Shown: one piece after another, positions 1-8,041 of the stretch
How the letters are laid out: each line of letters opens with the position of its first letter
Position numbering within the stretch: position 1 is the stretch's first letter
From: Afipia massiliensis
Lineage (GTDB): Bacteria > Pseudomonadota > Alphaproteobacteria > Rhizobiales > Xanthobacteraceae
Reading direction: 5' to 3'
NCBI RefSeq assembly: GCF_014203115.1
Contig: NZ_JACHIJ010000009.1
Coordinates: 1 to 64,000, forward strand
DNA length: 64,000 nucleotides
The notes under the pieces: generated by a model
Seen by the model: only the letters and a program-made list of their open reading frames with translations
Told to the model about the DNA's origin: nothing
The model's database searches: none
Made by a program: the position numbers and the translations under genes

Positions 1-26
1 TCTTCGGTAAACCTGCTCTTACGCAT
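1..26 (-). CDS. Transposase OrfA, first 8 codons only (IS3 family)
   Basis: Partial gene that starts at 26 and runs off the left edge. Only MRKSRFTE is visible. In IS3-family elements OrfA is the small helix-turn-helix protein that is joined by programmed frameshifting to the DDE integrase OrfB. The identification rests on this short signature together with the terminal repeat just upstream, so the family call is reasonable but the element cannot be named more precisely. Confidence 0.65.
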
Positions 27-94
27 CGTCTGTCTCCTGGCTGGAGAACAGAAATCCTAACTCAAAATCGAGGGCGTTTCAGGGGTGCAGGTCA
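1..94 (-). mobile_element. End of an IS3-family (IS407-like) insertion sequence, cut by window edge
   Basis: Read on the minus strand, this stretch begins with TGACCTGCACCCC, which resembles the terminal inverted repeat of IS407-group IS3 elements. It then has a short leader with an AGGAG ribosome binding site and an ATG at 26 that opens the reading frame MRKSRFTE, the usual first residues of this group's OrfA transposase. The boundary at about 94 is inferred from where similarity to an AAA-ATPase frame stops. The rest of the element, its other end and any 4-bp target duplication (expected to match 95-98) lie outside the window. Confidence 0.75.
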
Positions 95-218
95 ACGGTA
101 CTTGGCTAAACCCTGTAACCAAGTCGGTTTCAGACACCATTTTTTTGGGAACTGTCATCGAAAGCGTTTGGCGATTTCGATAGCTTGCATAATTCGTTAC
201 GCTGAACTCTATTAGCAT
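95..218 (-). pseudogene. 5' fragment of an AAA-family ATPase gene, interrupted by the IS element
   Basis: The minus-strand frame from ATG 218 reads MLIEFSVTNYASYRNRQTLS and continues for about 41 native residues. This is the typical N-terminal strand-loop of RloA/OLD-like 'AAA_15' ATPases, just before their Walker A region. The frame then runs into the IS terminal repeat (the Leu codon spans the junction) and stops at 57. No Walker A is left in the window, so the visible piece cannot make an ATPase. The remainder of the gene would lie beyond the left edge, on the other side of the element. RloA-type ATPases often take part in anti-phage or restriction-linked systems; whether this one did is inference. 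Confidence 0.6.
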
Positions 219-342
219 TTGTACTTTTATCCCGTTTAAATGCCATTTTGCGCGCATTTTCTGCACAAGGCAACTTTTATAAAGGATTTGATCCGACCCT
301 TGGTGACCTTGACATTCACGAGAATAGGTTTATATTCCTATT

Positions 343-803
343 CATCCCGCCCCGTCATGAGGGGCGTTTCGCGATCGTCACGATACGCGGGGCGGGATGC
401 GGTGGCGCGGCAGCGTCAGGCGCGAGCGAGGATGGCCGGGCGCGTTCCTTGTACAAAGGGCGTGTGAGTCATCCGAAGCGGACGCAAGACGGACCACGCT
501 GTGCGCGGGACTGCGAAGCGGTAACGCTTGGCATGAACGCGTAACTCCGCGCCGGCCCAAGTCGTGTGGTCCTGCGAAATCCGGCCTGCTCTTTTCACCT
601 CCAACCGGAGGAGAAAAGTACCGCGGAGACGACGGCGTCAGCCCGAGGGCGTTGCCGGGGAGAGCACGAAGCAAGCCGGAGCACCACCGCGTGCGGAACG
701 CCGGATGACTCCGGCGCGACCGTGGCGACTAACTCGTGTGCTTTCTACCTTTGCACACGAGGCTACGGATGCGCTTGCGCATCCGGCGTTCCGCGCGCCC
801 TCA
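343..803. repeat. Long intergenic repeat of the Bradyrhizobiaceae type
   Basis: The block opens with an 11-bp perfect inverted repeat (catcccgcccc at 343-353 and its complement at 389-399). It ends with two further hairpins: tcgtgtgc/gcacacga around 734-760, and ggatgcg/cgcatcc around 767-785. From memory, intergenic blocks with the same opening and the same closing hairpins are scattered through Bradyrhizobium, Rhodopseudomonas and Nitrobacter genomes, where they are often mis-annotated as small hypothetical genes. Function is unknown; the stem-rich structure suggests a non-autonomous mobile or structured-RNA element. The internal part has no good reading frame. Confidence 0.6.
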
Positions 804-923
804 TTGGGGGGCGGATGCGTATAAGAATACCGGGCGCCCCCGCGCCGTCATAACAACAGGGGCGATAACGCACATCTGCATAAAAACGAGGAGATGAAGC
901 ACAATGCGCATCACACATGTGAT

Positions 924-1048
924 GTCGTCCCCGCGAAAGCGGGGACCCATACTCCCCGGCCGTCGATGCCACCACGATAGCGGGCCAACTCTTTCCTTCA
1001 TCATCACCACAGGCGGTGGTTATGGGTCCCCGCTTTCGCGGGGACGAC
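924..1048. repeat. Pair of inverted palindromic repeats (GTCGTCCCCGC...GCGGGGAC)
   Basis: Bases 924-951 and 1021-1048 are exact reverse complements over 28 nt. Each arm is itself a hairpin with an 8-bp stem, gtccccgc/gcggggac, closed by a gaaa loop. The 69-nt spacer is unique. Together this is the 'Y-REP/RIP'-like arrangement of a palindromic repeat in opposite orientations. This repeat family is, to my knowledge, among the commonest intergenic repeats of Bradyrhizobiaceae. It may also end transcription coming from the left. Confidence 0.75.
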
Positions 1049-1153
1049 CGGAGAGGGATCACGCGCGCGTCTTGCCCCGTCTGGAGCCCGCCGCATAAGA
1101 TGCACGGCATTTCACCCATTTGTATTCAGCGGATTTTTTGGGAACTTTTGAGC

Positions 1154-2326
1154 ATGACGCGCCGGACCGATCTTGATGCCCTGCGTATCGTGCTGTGTGC
1201 GGCGGTGATCCTGCTGCACGCCTTCATGATCTTCTCGGCGGACCCCTACTATCACATCAAGAGCGCGCAGCCCTCGCCGTTCGCCAGCATCGCAGCCGAA
1301 TTTCTGCGCGTCACCGCCATGGTGACGTTCTTCGCCATCGCGGGCTATGCGGCGGTGACCTCGCTGCGCCGGCGCAGCCCGCTGCAATTCATGAGGGAGC
1401 GCGCGCTGCGGCTGCTGGTTCCGCTCGCCGTCGGGATCTGGACCTCGGGCACGATCATCAAGTACGTCGAAATGATGCATGGCCGCGATCTCGGCCTGCA
1501 CGGCCTGCGCAAGGCGCGCACGCTGCAGGCGATGCTCGACGTCGAGCCCGACGTGCCGCTCGGCTTTTTCGATTTCTTCCCGCGCAATCTCGGCATCCTG
1601 AACCTGCTGACCTGGTCGCACCTCTGGTTTCTGGCCTACCTGTTTTTGATTTCGCTGATGCTCCTGCCGCTGCTGTTGTGGCTGGCCCGGCGCGCGCCGA
1701 ACAGCGCAAAGCTGAACGCCGTGGTGCTGTATCTGCCCGCGCTGCCGCTCGGCCTGTATGTCACGGCGTCTCACGCCTACTGGCCTTATCTGCCGAACCT
1801 GATCGCCGACTGGGCCAACTTCATCTACTTCGCGATGTACATGGCGTTCGGCGCGGCGATCGCGGCGTGGCCGGGCATCGAAGTGCAGATGCGCGCGCAG
1901 GCGCCGCGCTTCGCGGTGCTGATGGCGCTGGCGTTCATAGGCGTGGCGTATTTCGGCGTCTCAACTGCGGGGCGTGTGTTCGTCGGAGTGACAGCGTGGT
2001 TCGCGGTCTGCACTGCGTTGGGCTTCGCCACGCGGTACAAGCCCTCAGCGACTGCGGCGTTGACCTACCTGACCGAGGCGACGCTGCCGGTCTACATCAT
2101 CCACCACGCAGCACTGCTGCTGATCGGCCTCGAGGTAATGAATCTGCCGCTGCCGGTATGGGGCAAGGTCGCTGTGGTCTGGCTCGCGACCATCGCCGTG
2201 TCGCTTGCTGTGTATCACTGGCTGATCCGGCCGTGGCGGCCGATGCGATGGCTGGCCGGGATGAGCACTGCGCCTGCGGTCTCGGCGCGGGACAGCGCAG
2301 CAGCCGAACCCGCGCTGTCGCGATGA
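1154..2326 (+). CDS. Membrane acyltransferase, acyltransferase-3 family
   Basis: A 390-residue integral membrane protein. It starts MTRRTDLDALRIVLCAAVIL, the usual opening of acyltransferase-3 (OafA/OpgC/NodX-like) proteins, in which the first helix carries a conserved Arg next to the acyl-transfer histidine region (here LLHAF). About ten hydrophobic segments follow, with the family-typical WSHLWFLAYLF stretch near residue 155-165 and a second conserved block TLPVYIIHH near the C-terminus. These enzymes move acyl groups from the cytoplasm onto sugars or glucans at the cell envelope; the substrate cannot be read from the sequence. The start was placed at 1154 because the in-frame codons upstream belong to the repeat region. 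The gene converges with the DUF2778 gene, 14 nt away. Confidence 0.75.
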   Translation: MTRRTDLDALRIVLCAAVILLHAFMIFSADPYYHIKSAQPSPFASIAAEFLRVTAMVTFFAIAGYAAVTSLRRRSPLQFMRERALRLLVPLAVGIWTSGTIIKYVEMMHGRDLGLHGLRKARTLQAMLDVEPDVPLGFFDFFPRNLGILNLLTWSHLWFLAYLFLISLMLLPLLLWLARRAPNSAKLNAVVLYLPALPLGLYVTASHAYWPYLPNLIADWANFIYFAMYMAFGAAIAAWPGIEVQMRAQAPRFAVLMALAFIGVAYFGVSTAGRVFVGVTAWFAVCTALGFATRYKPSATAALTYLTEATLPVYIIHHAALLLIGLEVMNLPLPVWGKVAVVWLATIAVSLAVYHWLIRPWRPMRWLAGMSTAPAVSARDSAAAEPALSR

Positions 2327-2340
2327 ACGGAGGTGACGCG

Positions 2341-3453
2341 TTAGTTCAGGCTTGCGACGACGACCAGGCGCCTCACTTCGCCGTTCTGGTAGGCCTTCAG
2401 GAATGCGTTGTAGTCCTTGAACGACACGCAGCCGTTCGAGTCGCCGTTCGGTCCCAGCAGGTAGCTGTGCGTCAACAGGCCGGTGCGGCCGTGGATCGCG
2501 CCCTCGCCGCCCACCGGCGTCAGCCGCAGCGCCGCCACGCCGTGAAACAGCGCCTCGCGCGGCTTCAGCGTGTAGATATGCGGCGGCGTCGCGCCGTGCA
2601 TGCGGACGTGGACGTAACGCGGATCGTCCATCTTGCTGCCGAGGCCGGAATGCGCTTCCAGCTTGGTGCCGTTCGGCATGTAGACGGTGCGCGCGGTGAT
2701 GTCGTAGATCGCGGTCAGCTTGTCGTCTTCGCTCGATCCGCCGGGCGTGGCCGATGTGCCGTCGCTCATCACGCCGCCATCGGAGCCGGCATAGGCGAGC
2801 ACAGGCCCCGGCGCGGGCGTCTTGCCGAACAGCTTGTCAAACAGGCTCGGGGTCTTGCTTGCCATCGCGGCGAGCGCGGCGTTCTTGGCCCGCTCCACCA
2901 TCTCGGAGTGACCGGGCTTGACGCGGCTCTGCGGGAATTTGAAGTCGGTCGGTCGCGCCGATGGAAGCGGCACGCTGGCTACGCGCGCAGGCGGCGGCGC
3001 AAGTGCTACGTCAGGCGCGCTGGCGATTTCGGCCCGCGATGGCGCGGGCTTCTGATTATCGGGAGCCGCAACAACGGTCGGCTTGAACATGACCGGCGGA
3101 GCGCCAAGCGAATGGGTCACGTCGAGCAATGCGGCGTAGTTCTTCTGCTCGACGGTGAGTGCTGGCGGCTCGGCGTCGGCAACGGTCAGCGCGGTGAAGC
3201 GATCGGCGAACGCCTGCTGGTCGAGGCCGGGAGCCGCGGCGGTAAACACGACGCGGCGCTCAGGGACAGGCGCATCAACGTAAGCGCCGAACGGGTTGCT
3301 GCCGAACACATTGCTGTAGAGCGTCCAGCCGCACGCCAGCGTCACGAACGCAATCGCTGCGCCGCCGACGATATTCAGAGGGCTGGAAGTCCGCGAGGAA
3401 CGTCCGTCATGGTTGGCCGTGTAGCCGGTACGCGCAACAGAACTGGTACTCAT
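2341..3453 (-). CDS. DUF2778 (Tlde1-type L,D-transpeptidase-like) protein, membrane-anchored
   Basis: A 370-residue protein with a single membrane segment near residues 27-50, a long Pro/Ala-rich linker, and a C-terminal DUF2778 domain (about residues 255-370). The domain is marked by GRTGLLTHSYLLGPNGDSNG followed by CVSFKDY, with the His and Cys expected for an L,D-transpeptidase-like active site. DUF2778 proteins include the type VI effector Tlde1, but in this bacterial family chromosomal copies with an N-terminal anchor are common and no secretion genes are nearby, so a housekeeping periplasmic role in peptidoglycan editing is more likely. The start at 3453 has an AAGG ribosome site; upstream in-frame ATGs extend it by up to 45 residues of low-complexity sequence. 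Confidence 0.75.
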   Translation of the reverse strand: MSTSSVARTGYTANHDGRSSRTSSPLNIVGGAAIAFVTLACGWTLYSNVFGSNPFGAYVDAPVPERRVVFTAAAPGLDQQAFADRFTALTVADAEPPALTVEQKNYAALLDVTHSLGAPPVMFKPTVVAAPDNQKPAPSRAEIASAPDVALAPPPARVASVPLPSARPTDFKFPQSRVKPGHSEMVERAKNAALAAMASKTPSLFDKLFGKTPAPGPVLAYAGSDGGVMSDGTSATPGGSSEDDKLTAIYDITARTVYMPNGTKLEAHSGLGSKMDDPRYVHVRMHGATPPHIYTLKPREALFHGVAALRLTPVGGEGAIHGRTGLLTHSYLLGPNGDSNGCVSFKDYNAFLKAYQNGEVRRLVVVASLN

Positions 3454-3681
3454 ACGCCTTGCATCCAGAACAATCCCACCTTGTCCTGCCGGCTGCATTC
3501 GGCGGTTCATGCGCGAACGGCGCATGCGAAAGCGGGCCAGCGTCAGTTGCCGTGCGGAGCTTGGAGTTCCCCACGCAACATCTCGCAAAGGTGCGGAGCG
3601 GCATTAAGGCGGCATTTAGTTAAATGCGGATTAAGTGCGGGCAGATGTAAGGCAGGCGGGCAGCCGGGTTCCCCATCAAGC

Positions 3682-5187
3682 CTATCGGGGCCCGCCAAGC
3701 TCAGGCGGCAGGGCGCGGTCCAGCACCTCGCCCTTCGCGCCGTCCAGCAGATCGACCGCGTAGGTCTCGATCGCGACCCCGCTGCGTTTGCGGGTCAGTT
3801 CCGCGAGGTTTTCAACGCGCGCATATCGGGCACGATACGCAAAACTTGCGCCCGCCGGGCCGATCAGGAGCGCTTTGCCTTTGAGCAGATTCGCGTCCGG
3901 CTCGTTCATGAATGTCCAGCGATAGCGCTGCTGAAACTGGGCAACACACGTTCCTTTCGGCAGATAGAACATCAGCCACGAGATAGTGCCGTAATCCGCT
4001 GCAAGCACGCAGTTTGCGTTTTGCTTGAGACGGATCGCCTCGATTTCGTCGGCGAGTGCCGGCCAGCCCACGCCGACGCTGCGTACCGTGGCATCACGCC
4101 GAAAGCCCGTGAACAGTCCGGTGTTGGTTTGAACGATCAGCGCGACGAACAGCGCGACGCCGATCGGCAAAGCAAGGCGGCGCGACCAGTTCATCGTGCG
4201 CTGCTCACGCGGATTCCACGTCGTGCCCCACGCGGCATATGCGGCCGCGATGGCAAATGCAGGATAGACCGGCCCGAGCCAGTTGGCCTCGACGCGGGCG
4301 TGCAGCGCATGCCAGACGAAATAAAGGAAGATTATCCAAACGCTGATATTGATGAGTGTAGCGCCTCCCACATGCGCAGCCTTCGCCCGCGCCAGCGCAT
4401 AAAGGCCGAAGACCCCGAGAATGAACACCGATGGGGTTGCGAAGGCGAACTGCGTCGGGATCATCTCGCCGAGATACTTGAGCGTCATGCCCTCGACACG
4501 CGCGCGGCCGAGTTGCTTGATGAACGACACCCATTGGTGATCGGCATTCCAGAGGATCACCGGCGAGAAGACCACGAATGCGACGATGCCGCCGAGATAA
4601 GGCCACGGCGACGCCAGCCAGCGGCGCTGATCCTTGACCAGCACGAGCCACAGCAGTATCTGCGCGCCGAAGAACAATGCGGTGTATTTCGACAGCAGTC
4701 CCGCCCCCACCGCCGCGCCGACCGCGAGCCACCAGGCGCCGCGGCCGGTCTGCCAGATCTTGGCAAGGAAATAGAGGACGAAGCTCGCGGCCACCATCAG
4801 CGGCGCATCCGGCGTCACGATGGTGGTGCCGACCGAAGCCATTAGCGTTGCGTTGAGAAAGATCGTCGCCGCCGCCGCAATCCAGGCATCGTCAAACAGG
4901 ATCCTGGCGGCGCGATAGACCGCCCAGCTCATTGGCAGCGCGAGCAGGATCGAGATCAGCCGCACACCTAACTCGGTGTCACCCGCAATCATGATGCCGA
5001 GACGGATCACCACCGCAACCATCGGCGGATGATCGTAATAGCCGCCCGCGAGATGCTTGGCCCACGTCCAGTAATAGGCTTCGTCGAAGGTCAGCGGCGT
5101 GACGGCTGCGGCGATTAGACGAAGCACCACAAGCGCGGCCACGGTGACAGCGGTCACACGTACCAGCCTCGTCTCGGAGGAAGTCAT
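3682..5187 (-). CDS. Glycosyltransferase family 39 (ArnT-like) membrane protein
   Basis: 501 residues with about a dozen hydrophobic segments. Near the N-terminus, after the first helix, is TFDEAYYWTWAKHL; the Asp-Glu pair is the metal/lipid-phosphate site of GT39/ArnT-like enzymes that transfer a sugar from a polyprenyl phosphate donor to a lipid or protein outside the inner membrane. A second conserved motif YYDHPPM follows. The gene begins with an ATGA overlap at the stop codon of the GT2-GtrA gene, so the two are translationally coupled. Together they form a donor-synthesis plus transfer pair. The acceptor (lipid A, hopanoid, glycan or protein) is not indicated by neighbours. Confidence 0.82.
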   Translation of the reverse strand: MTSSETRLVRVTAVTVAALVVLRLIAAAVTPLTFDEAYYWTWAKHLAGGYYDHPPMVAVVIRLGIMIAGDTELGVRLISILLALPMSWAVYRAARILFDDAWIAAAATIFLNATLMASVGTTIVTPDAPLMVAASFVLYFLAKIWQTGRGAWWLAVGAAVGAGLLSKYTALFFGAQILLWLVLVKDQRRWLASPWPYLGGIVAFVVFSPVILWNADHQWVSFIKQLGRARVEGMTLKYLGEMIPTQFAFATPSVFILGVFGLYALARAKAAHVGGATLINISVWIIFLYFVWHALHARVEANWLGPVYPAFAIAAAYAAWGTTWNPREQRTMNWSRRLALPIGVALFVALIVQTNTGLFTGFRRDATVRSVGVGWPALADEIEAIRLKQNANCVLAADYGTISWLMFYLPKGTCVAQFQQRYRWTFMNEPDANLLKGKALLIGPAGASFAYRARYARVENLAELTRKRSGVAIETYAVDLLDGAKGEVLDRALPPELGGPR

Positions 5188-6296
5188 TTTGCGCGCCAGA
5201 CAAAGAGACTGGAGACGCCGTAATTCCAGACCACGCCCATCAGCGCGCCGGCTGCGCCCGCCAGCCACCAGATCGGTTCTTGATCGAAGACAGTCGCCGC
5301 GACGCCGACATTGGCGAGCAGACCGACGCTGCAGACCAGATAGAACAGCAGCAGGCCACGAATAAGAGCGAAGCCCTTCAGGCGCTGGTCCCGATAGGTC
5401 AGCCGGTTGTTGAGCAGGAAGTTTCCGGTCATCGCGACGAACGCAGCGAGGCCCTGCGCCTCGGCGAAAGGAACACTAAGTCCGAGCGCGGTATAAAGCG
5501 TGACGAGGTGCACGCCGAGGCCGATCCCACCAACCAGCGCGAACAGCAGGAAGCGCAGCGACACCAGATCACCAGTCAGCTTGGCAAGGACGAGGCCAAG
5601 GAAATCCAACACGACCATCGAATCCAGTTTGCTCTCGCCGTGCAGCCGCGCCCCGAAGGAATACGGCACCTCGACGACGCGAAGTTTTCCGCCCGCGGTC
5701 GCCACGATATCCAGCAGGATCTTGAAGCCCTGCACCGAGAGCGATGGCGCAAGCTGTTCGAAGCGGTCGCGGCGAAGCATGAAGAAGCCGCTCATCGGAT
5801 CGGCGATCTCGATATGCAGCAGCTTCTTCGCGATATTGGTCGCAAACACGCTGCCGCCGAGGCGCGCGCTACCGAAACTTCCGGTATCGCCGCCGCTGAT
5901 ATAGCGACTGCCGACGGCGAGTTCGGCTTCGCCCGATTGCAGCAGCGCGAGCATCTTCGGCAGTTGGGTTTCGTCGTGCTGAAGGTCGGCGTCCATGACG
6001 GCGACATAGGGTGCGCTCGAGGCCAGGATGCCCTCGATGCAGGCTCCGGACAGCCCGCGCCGGCCGATACGGCGGATACACCGCACCCGGGGATCGGTCT
6101 GCGCCAACTGGCGGGCAACTTCCCACGTCCCGTCTGGGGAGTTGTCGTCAACGAAGATGACTTCCCACGCGATGCCGGCAAGCGCGGCGTCCAGCTTTGC
6201 GAAAAGCTTGGGGACGTTGTCGCGCTCTTTGAAAGTTGGCACCACGACGCATAGTTGACGCGCAGGTGCCGCCCCAGGTGAGATGGCCTCAGTCAT
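5184..6296 (-). CDS. Polyprenyl-phosphate glycosyltransferase (GT2) fused to a GtrA domain
   Basis: 370 residues. The first 240 form a DPM1/ArnC-like GT-A fold: VVVPTFKERDNV, FVDDNSPDGTW and the nucleotide/metal motif VMDADLQHDE. The last 130 residues are a four-helix GtrA-like domain (from LRFLLFALVGG to the end) with the family's GNFLLNNRLTY motif. Such fusions make a polyprenyl-phosphate sugar at the cytoplasmic face and are thought to help flip it. The downstream GT39 protein, overlapping by 4 nt, is the likely user of that donor. The start at 6296 was chosen because the 42 upstream in-frame residues look non-native. Confidence 0.83.
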   Translation of the reverse strand: MTEAISPGAAPARQLCVVVPTFKERDNVPKLFAKLDAALAGIAWEVIFVDDNSPDGTWEVARQLAQTDPRVRCIRRIGRRGLSGACIEGILASSAPYVAVMDADLQHDETQLPKMLALLQSGEAELAVGSRYISGGDTGSFGSARLGGSVFATNIAKKLLHIEIADPMSGFFMLRRDRFEQLAPSLSVQGFKILLDIVATAGGKLRVVEVPYSFGARLHGESKLDSMVVLDFLGLVLAKLTGDLVSLRFLLFALVGGIGLGVHLVTLYTALGLSVPFAEAQGLAAFVAMTGNFLLNNRLTYRDQRLKGFALIRGLLLFYLVCSVGLLANVGVAATVFDQEPIWWLAGAAGALMGVVWNYGVSSLFVWRAK

Positions 6297-6593
6297 GGAC
6301 CCAGCGTATATCCGGGGTGCAGGACGATGCCAAGACGCCCTGCCGGGGCGCGATTTCGATGCGACAATACCGGGAAACCGGGTGGCGGCAGGTTGTGATG
6401 GGGCCAAAATGCCAACGACCACGGAGGGAAACCGGTGAGAGAATCAAGGCCGCGCGTACATCCGGCGCGCTCAATCTCTCATGGTATCTTCTCGTGGTCG
6501 TCCCGGCGACGGAGCGTGGCTGCAACATCGCCGATAGAAACTAGATAGGTACGCAACCGGCGTTCCGCAAGGGGGCCTCAAGGGAAGCGAGAA

Positions 6594-7397
6594 ATGGCAA
6601 AAAAATCAGGTCAAATCCACATCGGGATCGGCGGCTGGACCTTCGCGCCGTGGCGGGGCGTGTTCTATCCGGAAAAACTGACCCAGGCGAAAGAACTCTC
6701 CTACGCCGCCTCCAAGCTGACCTCGATCGAGATCAACGGCACCTATTACGGGTCGCAGAAGCCCGAAAGCTTCCGCAAGTGGGCCAGCGAAGTCCCGGAC
6801 GGCTTCGTGTTCTCGGTCAAGGGACCGCGGTTCGCCACCAACCGCCGCGTGCTGGCGGAGGCTGGCGATTCCATCAAGCGCTTCTACGATTCCGGCGTCA
6901 CGGAGATGGGCGATCGGCTCGGGCCGGTGCTGTGGCAATTCGCGCCAACCAAGAAATTCGACGAAGCCGACTTCGGCGCCTTTCTCGAACTGCTGCCGCG
7001 CAAGTTCGACGGCGTCGCTCTGCGCCATGTGGTGGAAGTGCGCAACGACAGTTTCTGCACGCCGTCATTCATCGCGCTGCTGCGCAAGTATAACGTCGCG
7101 GTGGTCTACGCCGATCATGCGAAGTATCCGGCGATCTCCGACATAACCTCCGATTTCGTTTACGTCCGGCTTCAGACCGGCCAGGATACCGTCAAGACCG
7201 CCTATCCGCCCAAGGTGCTGGATGAATGGGCGAAACGGCTGACGCTGTGGGCACAGGGCGGCGAACCCACCGACCTCGCCCGCGCCGACAAGACGCCTGC
7301 GAAGAAAGAACCGCGCGACGTGTTCGCCTATGTGATTCACGAAGGAAAGATCCGGGCCCCCGCCGGGGCGATGGAATTGATCGAACGGGTCCAGTGA
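6594..7397 (+). CDS. DUF72 (YecE-like) protein
   Basis: A 267-residue TIM-barrel-like DUF72 protein. Typical motifs are IGIGGWTF at residues 8-15, the SKLTSIEINGTYYGSQ segment, FSVKGPRFATN, GPVLWQFAP and ALRHVVEVRNDSF. The biochemical role of DUF72 is not established. The family often sits beside DUF488 genes, as it does here (44 nt downstream), so a joint role, possibly in nucleic acid or stress physiology, is inferred. The 297-bp gap before it (6297-6593) is divergent promoter space for this gene and the GT2 gene; it holds only an imperfect inverted repeat around 6436-6481. Confidence 0.8.
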   Translation: MAKKSGQIHIGIGGWTFAPWRGVFYPEKLTQAKELSYAASKLTSIEINGTYYGSQKPESFRKWASEVPDGFVFSVKGPRFATNRRVLAEAGDSIKRFYDSGVTEMGDRLGPVLWQFAPTKKFDEADFGAFLELLPRKFDGVALRHVVEVRNDSFCTPSFIALLRKYNVAVVYADHAKYPAISDITSDFVYVRLQTGQDTVKTAYPPKVLDEWAKRLTLWAQGGEPTDLARADKTPAKKEPRDVFAYVIHEGKIRAPAGAMELIERVQ

Positions 7398-7440
7398 GCC
7401 GATAATTGAGTTCGCGAGCCAACCAGGCCCAGGAGACAGC

Positions 7441-7902
7441 ATGGCCAAGGCCAAGAAGCTTTTCACCATCGGCTACGAACAAACGCCCGCGAAGGCCGTG
7501 CTCGACGAACTTCAGCGTGCCGGTGTGAAACTGCTGGTCGACGTGCGTGCCGTCGCATCGTCGCGCCGGCCGGGCTTTTCCAAATCCCAGCTCGCGGCCG
7601 GCCTCGACGCGCGGGGCATCTCCTACATCCATCTTCGGGGCCTTGGCACACCGAAGGATGGCCGCCTGGCTGCGCGCAGCGGCGACATGAAGGCGCTTGC
7701 GAAAATCTATCAAGCTCACCTGAAAACGCCGCAAGCCCGTGGGGAAATGGATGAACTGGCGGCGCTTGTGACGAAGGCAGGACCGGTCTGCATCCTGTGC
7801 TATGAGCGCGATCACAACGTCTGCCACCGCAAATTCATCGCCGAGATCATCGAGGATCGTGAAGGCGTGAAGATCGAAGACCTGGCCGCCCCGCAGATCT
7901 GA
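7441..7902 (+). CDS. DUF488 family protein
   Basis: A 153-residue cytoplasmic protein that begins KKLFTIGYEQ and has LVDVRAVASSRRPGFSK and, near the C-terminus, ILCYERDHNVCHR, the Cys-Glu-X5-Cys-His-Arg signature of DUF488. Function of the family is unknown; the conserved cysteines and histidine suggest metal or redox chemistry. It follows the DUF72 gene on the same strand and is probably co-transcribed with it. The 139-bp gap to the next gene contains a short palindrome ttacgtaa near 8006-8014 and nothing else that I recognise. Confidence 0.8.
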   Translation: MAKAKKLFTIGYEQTPAKAVLDELQRAGVKLLVDVRAVASSRRPGFSKSQLAAGLDARGISYIHLRGLGTPKDGRLAARSGDMKALAKIYQAHLKTPQARGEMDELAALVTKAGPVCILCYERDHNVCHRKFIAEIIEDREGVKIEDLAAPQI

Positions 7903-8041
7903 GTTATCCACAGGGCCCGCGAATCTTCTGGACCTGTTCGCTTCGCGTTCCCGACCCGTTCGCTAGACGAACCTCCGCTTCAGGGCTCTAATTTCTGCGT
8001 ATTTTTACGTAAGCATTTCAGTAGCCGGGGCTCGGGGCTCC

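Larger units (their letters stand above)
219..1153. other. Long non-coding region upstream of the acyltransferase gene
   Basis: About 0.9 kb without a convincing gene. Several open frames of 60-120 codons exist on both strands, but they overlap each other, have no recognisable domain and follow the G+C-rich repeats described separately (343-803 and 924-1048). The left part (219-342) should hold the promoter of the truncated ATPase gene. A 7-bp inverted repeat (gaatagg/cctattc, 322-328 and 337-343) sits at the entry of the long repeat. The last 100 bases carry the acyltransferase promoter; no clear -35/-10 pair stands out. Confidence 0.7.

Noticed and set aside
378-853. Overlapping open frames of 60-103 codons on both strands
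   Set aside because: They lie in a G+C-rich structured repeat, overlap each other, have no recognisable domains or ribosome sites, and look like frames kept open by base composition.
1195-4845. A 1216-codon open frame on the plus strand
   Set aside because: It is the out-of-frame and antisense shadow of the acyltransferase, DUF2778 and GT39 genes; the translation is Arg/Ala/His-rich with no family signature, as expected in high-G+C DNA.
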